A DNA stretch of 64,000 nucleotides from Hephaestia sp. MAHUQ-44. GTDB taxonomy: Bacteria > Pseudomonadota > Alphaproteobacteria > Sphingomonadales > Sphingomonadaceae. The notes under the pieces are model-generated. The model had not been told where the DNA came from, did no database searches, and was given only the letters and a program-made list of their open reading frames with translations. Below are positions 21,384 through 28,675 of this stretch, piece by piece. The translations under genes and the position numbers were made by a program. The stretch lies in assembly GCF_023806085.1 (NCBI RefSeq), contig NZ_JAMSLX010000006.1:69501-133500 (forward strand), in the 5' to 3' direction. Position 1 is the stretch's first letter. Every line of letters starts with the position of its first letter.

Positions 21384-21884
21384 ATGTCTCTCAAAGGCGG
21401 CAGCCGGGCGCTCGCCCTCGATCATTTCATCCCCTATCGGATGTCGTTCACCTCGAATCTGGTGAGCGACCTGATCGCGCGCACCTATGATGCGCTGTTC
21501 GGGCTCACGATCCCCGAATGGCGGCTGGTCGCGGTGATCGCCGAAACCGGCGGGATCACGCAGGGCGAGATTTGCCAGCGCACGCGGATGGACAAGGTGA
21601 CGGTGAGCCGCGCCGCGATCGCGCTCGTCAACCGTGGGCTGCTCGACCGGCTCGCCAACGAAGGCGACCGCCGCTCGCATCATCTCGTGCTGACCGAAGC
21701 GGGGCGCACGCTCCACGCCACGATTGCCCCCAAGGCGCTCGGGATCGAGCAACGGATCTTCGCGCATTTCGCGCCCGAGGAGAGCGAGCGCTTCGTCGCG
21801 ATGCTGCGGCGGATCGACGCCATCGCGCTCGAACTCGCCGAGGAAGAGGAACAGCGCAAGGCCCGCGAGGCGGCGACCGCCTGA
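21384..21884 (+). CDS. MarR family transcriptional regulator
   Basis: Winged-helix dimeric regulator of 166 residues. The start ATG at 21384 gives MSLKGGSRALALDHF and has AGGG upstream; a GTG at 21360 in the same frame is less likely. The DNA-binding region is GITQGEICQRTRMDKVTVSRAAIALVNRGLL followed by the wing LANEGDRRSHHLVLTEAG, where the DRR motif is the usual MarR wing signature. N- and C-terminal helices would form the dimer. Divergent position beside hppD and the palindrome between them argue for control of tyrosine catabolism, probably in response to an aromatic intermediate; that link is inferred from location. Confidence 0.9.
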   Translation: MSLKGGSRALALDHFIPYRMSFTSNLVSDLIARTYDALFGLTIPEWRLVAVIAETGGITQGEICQRTRMDKVTVSRAAIALVNRGLLDRLANEGDRRSHHLVLTEAGRTLHATIAPKALGIEQRIFAHFAPEESERFVAMLRRIDAIALELAEEEEQRKAREAATA

Positions 21885-21913
21885 CCGGCTGCCGCCCGCG
21901 CGGGCCGGGGCCT

Positions 21914-22621
21914 TTATCCCAATTTGCCGAAGGTCGCCTCGAACGCGGCGCGATCGCCCGCGGCGAGCAGGCGCGCCTGTTCGAGCCAGCGGTCGCGCTT
22001 CATCCGCCCGGTGAAATTGCCCAGCCGCGCATCGAGCGCGGTCGCCTCCGCCTCGGACAGCGCCGCGAGTTGATCGACGCGGGTGATGCCGTGCTCGGCC
22101 AGCCGCTCGGCAACCTTGGGGCCAAGCCCCTTGATCGTCGTCACCGGCACCGCCGCCAGATCCTCGGCTGGCGCAGCGGCGGGCTCTGGCGCTGGTGCCG
22201 GTGCAGGTGCTGGCGCGGGAACGGGCTTCGGCTCGGGCGTCGCAACCGACGCAGGTTCGGGTTCGGGCTCGGGTTCGACCTCGGCAGCCGGCACGACCCG
22301 CCCATCGGCGGCTTGCGCGGCGGGGTTGGCCGCCAGCGGCGCGCTTGCCGGGATCGGTTCGTCGGCCCCGAGCGGGGGTGGCGGGGGCGCCACTGGCGGC
22401 ACCGCGCGGACGCGGGGCGTCTCCGCGACCGACGGCGGCGCGGCGGCGGCCTCGCGGCGCGCATGGGCTTCTTCCTGCGCGCGACGCTCGGCACGGCGGC
22501 GCTTCGCCCCCAGCCAGATGGCGACCGCCACCAGCAGCACGAGCACGAACACGGCGACCAGCACGAATTGCGTCGCGGTGATCGCGCCGATCGCGTCAGG
22601 CGCGCCGATACCGTTATCCAT
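21914..22621 (-). CDS. Membrane-anchored helix-hairpin-helix protein
   Basis: Protein of 235 residues with three parts: a single N-terminal transmembrane helix (TQFVLVAVFVLVLLVAVAIWLG, about 17-38) followed by a basic Arg-rich stretch; a long low-complexity linker rich in Pro, Ala and Glu (about 60-150); and a C-terminal helix-hairpin-helix domain (about 150-235) with TTIKGLGPKVAERLAEHGITRVDQLAAL. The HhH motif is of the kind that binds DNA or RNA backbone non-specifically. Topology would place it in the cytoplasm, tethered to the membrane. Similar proteins are common but not characterised in this group. The ATG at 22621 is chosen because it directly precedes the membrane helix; the upstream frame is not coding-like. 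Confidence 0.7.
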   Translation of the reverse strand: MDNGIGAPDAIGAITATQFVLVAVFVLVLLVAVAIWLGAKRRRAERRAQEEAHARREAAAAPPSVAETPRVRAVPPVAPPPPPLGADEPIPASAPLAANPAAQAADGRVVPAAEVEPEPEPEPASVATPEPKPVPAPAPAPAPAPEPAAAPAEDLAAVPVTTIKGLGPKVAERLAEHGITRVDQLAALSEAEATALDARLGNFTGRMKRDRWLEQARLLAAGDRAAFEATFGKLG

Positions 22622-22743
22622 GACCGATCCCGTCTTTGGTGTGTGAAACGCCCGAGCATAGCCGCGTGTGGGCGCGCGTGCCAACCCAATCGGCGGATTT
22701 CAGCGCCGCCGCATCCGATTTCGCGCCGACGCGCGGCGCCGGG

Positions 22744-23334
22744 TCAGCGCGCCCCCGCAAGCGGGGCGAAGCGCGCGACCTGCCGCCCGATCAGCACCAA
22801 TTGCTCGTGCACCGCCGGATCGCTGCACACGCCGTCATCGCCGAACGAGGTCGCGCGCACGTTGATCGCGGCGGCGAACGGCGTCGGCCACCCGCGCAGC
22901 GCATGGACGATCGAGCGCAACGCCGCGATCGTGCTGCCGGTCGCCTGCCAGCCGTGCGCGGTGGTGATCAGCCCGACCGGCATGTCGGCGAGATAGGGGC
23001 GTTCGTCGCGCGCGGTTTCCTGAAGCAGATCGAGCGCGTTCTTGACCACGCCCGAGATGCTGCCGTGATAGCCGGGGCTGGCGATGATCATCGCCGAGGC
23101 ATCGCGCACCGCATCGACGAACGCGCGCTCGTCGTCGGTCCGCGTCGTTGCGCGCGGGTTGTAGAGCGGCAACCGCGCCATATCCTCACCGCCGAACATC
23201 CGGGTGCGAAACCCCTCCTCAGCCGCCGCGTCGAGCGCGATCGCCAGCGCGCGCTCGGTCGAGGAAGTCCCGCCGATCACCCCGCCGATGCCGACGACGA
23301 GCGGGCGGGTGGAGGCGGTATGATCGGGCATCAT
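22744..23334 (-). CDS. NADPH-dependent FMN reductase family protein
   Basis: Flavodoxin-like oxidoreductase of 196 residues. The nucleotide-binding start VVGIGGVIGGTSSTERALAIAL holds the FMN phosphate loop (GGTSSTERA), and the second family motif SPGYHGSISGVVKNALDLL contacts the flavin ring and forms the dimer interface. The enzyme would reduce FMN or quinones with NAD(P)H in the cytoplasm. Two ATG codons (23334 and 23331) are possible; AAGGA lies two and five bases upstream respectively, which favours the inner one. It stands alone between the HhH protein gene and the divergent PBP gene. Confidence 0.85.
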   Translation of the reverse strand: MMPDHTASTRPLVVGIGGVIGGTSSTERALAIALDAAAEEGFRTRMFGGEDMARLPLYNPRATTRTDDERAFVDAVRDASAMIIASPGYHGSISGVVKNALDLLQETARDERPYLADMPVGLITTAHGWQATGSTIAALRSIVHALRGWPTPFAAAINVRATSFGDDGVCSDPAVHEQLVLIGRQVARFAPLAGAR

Positions 23335-23543
23335 GGTCCTTCGGGTGCGCAGCGACGGCGACCGCGATAGCCCGCCCGGCGCCGCGCCTCAATGGCGGCG
23401 ATCCCCAGCCGCCGCGATTTCGGTGGCGCGGCCGTCGCGATGCTGTACAGGATCGGCTTTCAGGCCGATACGCGGATTGCAAACGCTGTTTTAGCATAGT
23501 AATACAGCTATCCGCCTGATGGTGGGGACTGTACCGACCCGAC

Positions 23544-25658
23544 ATGCGCGACGATCCTTATCCGCCCTATCCCCGACGCCCCGGCGAGGCGCTTGAAGCC
23601 GATCGCGAGGCCGATCCCGCCGCGTTTGCCGATCCCGATTTCTGGCCGTTCGACGCCGATGTCGATGACGCCGCGGACGATATCGCCGCGCGCCCGCGCC
23701 GTATCCGCTGGGGCCGGTGGATCATGCGTGGGCTGGGCGTCGGCATCATCGTGCTCGTGCTGCTGATCGCCTGGCTCGCGATCACCGCGCCGCTTTCCAA
23801 ATCGCTCGAACCGCCCACCCCGCCCTCGATCACGCTGCTGGCGGAGGACGGCACCCCGATCGCACGGCGCGGGTCGATCATCGGCGACCCGGTCGATGCC
23901 GAGGCCTTGCCGCCGCACGTCAGCGAGGCCTTTCTTGCGATCGAGGACCGGCGCTTCTACAGCCATTGGGGGATCGACCCGCGCGGCATCGCGCGCGCGG
24001 CGATCCACAATTTCATGGCTGGCGGCGTGGTCGAGGGCGGCAGCACGATCACCCAGCAGCTCGCCAAGAACGCCTTTCTCGATTCGGATCGCAACGCCGG
24101 GCGCAAGCTGCGCGAGGCGCTGATCTCGTTCTGGCTCGAGGCGTGGCTGACCAAGAACGAGATCCTGTCGCGCTATCTGTCGAACGTCTATTTCGGCGAC
24201 AATGTCTACGGGCTCGACGCCGCCGCGCACCATTATTTCAGCCGCGACGCCAAGGATCTGACGATCGCGCAGGCGGCGATGCTCGCGGGGCTGGTCAAGG
24301 CGCCGTCGCGGCTGGCCCCCACCGGCAACCTCGCCGGCGCGCGCGCGCGGCAGAAACTGGTGGTGGGCGCGATGGAGGCCGCCGGGTTCATCACCCCTGC
24401 CGAGGCGCAGGCCGCGAGGCCCGCGGTGCTCAGCGTCGAAAAGACCCCCCAGCTTCCCAACGGCACCTATTTCGCCGATTGGGTGCTGCCCGCCGCGCGC
24501 GACAATGCCGGCGAGGTCCGCGCCGAGATGACGGTGCGCACCACGCTCGACATGCGGCTGCAACGCGCCGCCGAACGCGCGGTGCGCCGCGCCGGGCTGC
24601 GCCAGGCGCAGGTCGCGCTGGTGGCGATGAAGCCCGACGGCAGCGTGGTCGCGATGGTCGGCGGCAAATCCTATGCCGACAGCCCGTTCAACCGCGCCAC
24701 GCAGGCGCGCCGCCAGCCGGGATCGACCTTCAAGCTATTCGTCTACCTCGCCGCGCTGCGTTACGGGATGACGCCCGATAGCTTGGTCGCCGACGAGCCG
24801 ATCACGATCGCCGACTGGTCGCCCAAGAACGACAACGGCAAATATCGCGGCGAGATTCCCTTGCGCACCGCGTTCGCGATCTCCTCCAACGTCGCCGCCG
24901 CGCGGCTGACGCAGGACGTGGGCGTCAGGAACGTGATCCGCGCGGCGCGCGATCTCGGTATCTCGACCCCGATCCCCAACGAGGCGACGATCGCGCTCGG
25001 CACCGCCAATGTCTCGGTGCTCGAACTGACCTCGGCGTTCGCCGCGATCGCCGCGGGCGCCTATCCGGTATCGGCGCGCGGCATCGCCGATACGCGGGCG
25101 AAGGGCTGGATCGAACGGCTGACCGGCGGGCAGAGCGAGCTGCCCGAAAAAACCCGGCGCCAGATGCTTACATTGCTGCGAGCCTCGGTCGATCACGGTA
25201 CCAGCCGCAACGCGCAGCTCGCGGTCGACACCTTCGGCAAGACGGGCACCACGCAGGACAATCGCGATGCCTGGTTCGTGGGCTTTGCCGACGGGCTCGT
25301 CACCGGCGTGTGGGTGGGCAATGACGATAATTCGCCCAATCCGGGGCTGCATGGCGGCGGCGTGCCGGCGGGCATCTGGCGCGACTTCATGGGCGACGCG
25401 CTTGGCGTCGGCCGGCCGGCCGCACCCCCCGCGCCGGTGCTCGCCGAGGAAGAGCAAGACCCGGTCGGCAATCTGATCGACGCGACGATCGATCTCGTGC
25501 CGCCTACCGCGCAAATTCAGGGCCAGATCGGCGACGTCGGGCTCAACCTTTCGATCGGCGGGGACGGGCGGATCGAGCTGACGCCCACCCCGCCCCCGCC
25601 GCCACCGGTGCGCGACCGCGCGCGGCGGCCCGAGGAAGGCACGGGGCCAGCACAATAA
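23544..25658 (+). CDS. Class A penicillin-binding protein (transglycosylase/transpeptidase)
   Basis: Bifunctional peptidoglycan synthase of 704 residues, shorter than PBP1a. A charged, Asp-rich cytoplasmic N-terminus (1-58) precedes one membrane anchor (about 62-82). The glycosyltransferase family 51 domain has the catalytic Glu134 in EDRRFYSHWG and GGSTITQQLAKN (about 166-177). The transpeptidase domain has S394-x-x-K397 in QPGSTFK, the SSN motif at 447-449 and KTGTT at 566-570. The C-terminus is Pro-rich (about 670-704). It polymerises and cross-links glycan strands in the periplasm. Divergent from the FMN reductase gene. The exact PBP subclass (1A or 1C-like) cannot be fixed by eye; the KTGTT and full GT51 motifs argue for an active enzyme. 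Confidence 0.93.
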   Translation: MRDDPYPPYPRRPGEALEADREADPAAFADPDFWPFDADVDDAADDIAARPRRIRWGRWIMRGLGVGIIVLVLLIAWLAITAPLSKSLEPPTPPSITLLAEDGTPIARRGSIIGDPVDAEALPPHVSEAFLAIEDRRFYSHWGIDPRGIARAAIHNFMAGGVVEGGSTITQQLAKNAFLDSDRNAGRKLREALISFWLEAWLTKNEILSRYLSNVYFGDNVYGLDAAAHHYFSRDAKDLTIAQAAMLAGLVKAPSRLAPTGNLAGARARQKLVVGAMEAAGFITPAEAQAARPAVLSVEKTPQLPNGTYFADWVLPAARDNAGEVRAEMTVRTTLDMRLQRAAERAVRRAGLRQAQVALVAMKPDGSVVAMVGGKSYADSPFNRATQARRQPGSTFKLFVYLAALRYGMTPDSLVADEPITIADWSPKNDNGKYRGEIPLRTAFAISSNVAAARLTQDVGVRNVIRAARDLGISTPIPNEATIALGTANVSVLELTSAFAAIAAGAYPVSARGIADTRAKGWIERLTGGQSELPEKTRRQMLTLLRASVDHGTSRNAQLAVDTFGKTGTTQDNRDAWFVGFADGLVTGVWVGNDDNSPNPGLHGGGVPAGIWRDFMGDALGVGRPAAPPAPVLAEEEQDPVGNLIDATIDLVPPTAQIQGQIGDVGLNLSIGGDGRIELTPTPPPPPPVRDRARRPEEGTGPAQ

Positions 25659-25731
25659 TTTTCGGGCGTCCGTCCCCGGTGCACGTGGCGACCGGTTGAC
25701 GCGCGCGCCGCGTGGCCGCACATCCCCGGCC

Positions 25732-26760
25732 ATGCGTTTCTTCTCCGACAACGCCGCCCCCGTCTGCCCGCCGGTGCTCGCCGCGATGGCGGCGGCCAAC
25801 ACGCTCGACACCGCCTATGACGGCGACCGCTGGAGCGCGCAGCTCGACGACCGCTTTTCGGCGCTGTTCGACACCCAGGTCCGCGCCTTGTGGGTGCCCA
25901 GCGGTACCGCGGCCAATTGCCTCGCGCTCGCGGCGTTGTGCCCGCCGCACGGCAGCGTCATCTGCCACCGCGACGCGCATATCGAGAATGACGAATGCGG
26001 CGCGCCCGAATTCTACACCCACGGCGCCAAGCTGCGGCTCGCCGATGGCCCCGGCGCCAAGCTGACCCCCGCGACGATCAAGGCCGCGCTCGATGGCGTG
26101 CGCGACGACGTTCATCAGGCGCAGCCGCACGCCGTCTCGATCACCAACGCGACCGAATACGGGCTGGCCTATACTCCCGCCGAGGTCGCTGCGATCGGCG
26201 CGCTGTGCACCCGGCACGGGCTCGGGCTGCACATGGATGGCGCGCGTTTTGCGAACGCGCTCGCGCATCTCGGCTGCACGCCCGCCGAGCTGACGTGGCG
26301 CGCGGGCGTTACGGCCTTGTCGTTCGGCTTCGTCAAGAATGGCGGCATGTCGGCCGAGGCGCTGATCTTCTTCGATACCGCGCTCGCCGAAGCGACGCTC
26401 TATCGCCGCAAGCGCGCGGGGCTGCTCTTATCGAAGGGTCGCTATCTCGCCGCGCAGATCCTCGCGATGCTCGATGGCGATGTGTGGCGCGCCAATGCCG
26501 CCGCCGCCAATGCCGGCGCGGCACTGCTCGCCGCCGCCGCGCCCGATCGCCTCGTCTATCCGGTCGAGGCCAATGAGGTGTTCCTGCGGATGACCCCCGC
26601 CGAGGCCGCCAGCCTGCGCGCGCTGGGGTTCGATTTCTACGATTGGGCGCCGGGCGAGGTGCGGCTGGTGGTGTCGTGGGACCAGAGCGACGCCGCGATC
26701 CGGCCGCTGGCGCAGGCGATCACCGCGCTCGGCCCATCACCCCAGCTTGTGACCGCATAA
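25732..26760 (+). CDS. Low-specificity L-threonine aldolase (beta-eliminating lyase family)
   Basis: PLP enzyme of 342 residues that would cleave threonine or allo-threonine to glycine and acetaldehyde. Start at 25732 gives the typical MRFFSDNAAPVCPPVLAAM. The cofactor Lys is K202 in SFGFVKNGG, the form found in the Pseudomonas-type aldolases; the pyridine-binding Asp is D169 in GLHMDGARFANAL and the ring-stacking His is H83 in HRDAHIENDE. Residue pattern WVPSGTAANCLALAAL binds the phosphate. It may supply glycine, which is of note because purD, using glycine, is not far away, but no operon link exists. Followed by a transporter gene in the same direction after 93 bp. Confidence 0.92.
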   Translation: MRFFSDNAAPVCPPVLAAMAAANTLDTAYDGDRWSAQLDDRFSALFDTQVRALWVPSGTAANCLALAALCPPHGSVICHRDAHIENDECGAPEFYTHGAKLRLADGPGAKLTPATIKAALDGVRDDVHQAQPHAVSITNATEYGLAYTPAEVAAIGALCTRHGLGLHMDGARFANALAHLGCTPAELTWRAGVTALSFGFVKNGGMSAEALIFFDTALAEATLYRRKRAGLLLSKGRYLAAQILAMLDGDVWRANAAAANAGAALLAAAAPDRLVYPVEANEVFLRMTPAEAASLRALGFDFYDWAPGEVRLVVSWDQSDAAIRPLAQAITALGPSPQLVTA

Positions 26761-26853
26761 GGAGAAGGGTGGTTCGCGAAAGCGACACGACACCCTACAT
26801 CCCATCCTCCCGACCGGTGCACCGCGCCCCGCGGGCCGAGCAAAGGAAAATCA

Positions 26854-27828
26854 GTGTTCCGCCTGGATCGAACCGATCGCGAACCGGTGCCGCCCGCCCC
26901 CACCCCCACGCCGGCAGCCCCCGCACGTCCCCAATCGACCCGGCTCGCGATCCTGATTCCGTTCGGCATCGTCACGCTTTTGTGGGGCGCGACGTGGATC
27001 GTGATCGCCGATCAGCTCGCGGTCGTGCCGGCGAGTTGGTCGGTCACCTATCGCTTTATCGCTGCCGGGCTGACGATGCTGGTCTGGGCGCTGATCCGCG
27101 GCGAACGGTTCGATTTCGATGCGCGCGGCTGGGGTTTCGCGATCGCGCTGGCGCTCAGCCAGTTCTGCATCAACTACAATTTCGTCTACCGCGCCGAGGA
27201 GCATATCACCTCGGGGCTGGTCGCGGTGCTGTTCGCGCTGCTGATCGTCCCCAATGCGATCATGGGCCGGGTGTTTCTCGGCCAACGGCTGGGGCGCCAA
27301 TTGCTGATCGGATCGGGGATCGCGATGGCGGGGGTCACGCTGCTGTTCCTCCACGAAGCCCGCGTCGATCCCAGCGGGGTCGACGAAGCGCTGATCGGGA
27401 TCGGCTTCACCATGGTGGCGCTGTTCGGCGCCTCGGTCGCCAACGTGCTGCAGGCGACCGAAACCGCGCGTGCCTATCCGATGGTGGCGATGCTCGCGAT
27501 GGCGATGCTGATCGGCGCGGCGCTGGACGGCGCGCTGGCGTGGACGATGGCGGGGCCGCCGGTGATCGAGCTGCGGCTCGGCTATATCGTGGGCATCCTC
27601 TATCTCGGCGTGCTCGCGACCGCGTTCGCCTTCAAGCTCTATTTCGGCATCATCCGCGTGATCGGTCCCGTCAAGGCGGCCTATTCGAGCGTGCTCATCC
27701 CGGTGATCGCGATGCTGTTCTCAACCGCCTTCGAGGGCTATCGCTGGACCCCGCTCGCGCTCGGCGGCGGCGTACTGACGCTGATCGGGCTGGTGGTCGC
27801 GTTGAGAGCGCGCAGGCCCGCACGGTAA
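26854..27828 (+). CDS. EamA/DMT family transporter
   Basis: Inner-membrane transporter of 324 residues with about ten predicted helices in two EamA repeats. The first half has IPFGIVTLLWGATWIVIADQ and VTYRFIAAGLTMLVW; the second ends YLGVLATAFAFKLYFGIIRVIGPVKAAYSSVLIPVIAML, typical of the drug/metabolite superfamily. A Pro-rich cytoplasmic stretch opens the protein. GTG start at 26854 with AAGGA six bases upstream. Substrate unknown; amino acid or metabolite efflux is common in the family. Its last 91 bp overlap the 3' end of the convergent SDR gene at 27738. Confidence 0.87.
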   Translation: MFRLDRTDREPVPPAPTPTPAAPARPQSTRLAILIPFGIVTLLWGATWIVIADQLAVVPASWSVTYRFIAAGLTMLVWALIRGERFDFDARGWGFAIALALSQFCINYNFVYRAEEHITSGLVAVLFALLIVPNAIMGRVFLGQRLGRQLLIGSGIAMAGVTLLFLHEARVDPSGVDEALIGIGFTMVALFGASVANVLQATETARAYPMVAMLAMAMLIGAALDGALAWTMAGPPVIELRLGYIVGILYLGVLATAFAFKLYFGIIRVIGPVKAAYSSVLIPVIAMLFSTAFEGYRWTPLALGGGVLTLIGLVVALRARRPAR

Positions 27829-28577
27829 TCGACAAAGACGGGCGCCCAGCCGAGCACGCGTTTCGCCTTGCCCGTCGCGACGCGGCGGTTCTCGGCATAG
27901 AAACCCCGCGCCGCCGGCGACAATCGGTCGAGCGGAACGACATCGGGCGGCGCGACGCCGAGCAACCGCGCGGCGAAGGCCAACACATCGTTTTGCGGCG
28001 CGGGCAGATCGTCGGCGAGGTTATAGGCGCCCGCCGGCGCATCGACCCCCGCGATCACACCGCGCGCGATGTCCTCGACATGGATGCGGCTGAACACCTG
28101 GCCGGGCGCGTCCACGCGATGCGCTGTGCCTGCACGCACCCGATCGAGCGGCGACCGGCCGGGGCCGTAAATGCCCGGCAGCCGGAACACGCGCGCACCC
28201 AGCGCGAGCCACGCCGCATCGGCCTCGGCCCGCGCGCTGCGTCGTCCGGTGCCGATGGCCGCACTCTCGTCGACCCATGCGCCGCCGGCATCGCCGTACA
28301 CGCCGGTCGAGGAAAGATAGCCGCACCAGCCGCGATGCGCGTGCAGCGCGGCACCATAAAGGAGGAGCACCGGATCACCGCCCCCCGCAGGCGGCACCGA
28401 CGACAGCAGATGCGTCGCCGCCGCGATCTCGGCACGCACGCGATCCTCATCCCCGAACGCGATCGTATCGCCGCGCCCATCGCGCGTCGTGCCGATCACC
28501 TGCCAGCCCCGTGCGCGCAGCCGCGCGGCGAGGTGGGCGGCGGTATAGCCGAAGCCGAAGATCATAAGGCGAGGCAT
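27738..28577 (-). CDS. NAD-dependent epimerase/dehydratase (extended SDR) family protein
   Basis: Rossmann-fold protein of 279 residues: MPRLMIFGFGYTAAHLAARLRARGW carries the glycine motif (GxGxxA type), and LSSTGVYGDAGGAWVDE corresponds to the SDR active-site Ser/Tyr region. In canonical members the catalytic sequence is YxxxK; here the Tyr is in STGVYGD and no clear YxxxK follows, the downstream run being RAEADAAWL, so chemistry may differ or be lost. This atypical form, with FRLPGIYGPGR later, is common among YeeZ-like proteins. Strong AGGAG upstream of the ATG at 28577. Its 3' end overlaps the transporter gene by 91 bp on the opposite strand. Substrate unknown. Confidence 0.82.
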   Translation of the reverse strand: MPRLMIFGFGYTAAHLAARLRARGWQVIGTTRDGRGDTIAFGDEDRVRAEIAAATHLLSSVPPAGGGDPVLLLYGAALHAHRGWCGYLSSTGVYGDAGGAWVDESAAIGTGRRSARAEADAAWLALGARVFRLPGIYGPGRSPLDRVRAGTAHRVDAPGQVFSRIHVEDIARGVIAGVDAPAGAYNLADDLPAPQNDVLAFAARLLGVAPPDVVPLDRLSPAARGFYAENRRVATGKAKRVLGWAPVFVDYRAGLRALNATTSPISVSTPPPSASGVQR

Positions 28578-28675
28578 GCCACGCTCCTACCCCGTTTGCC
28601 CCGGGCTTGTCGAAACGCGTGCGCGGTGCCCACCAAAAAGGATGGCGCCCGGCAGGCGTCACCATGTAGGTAACC

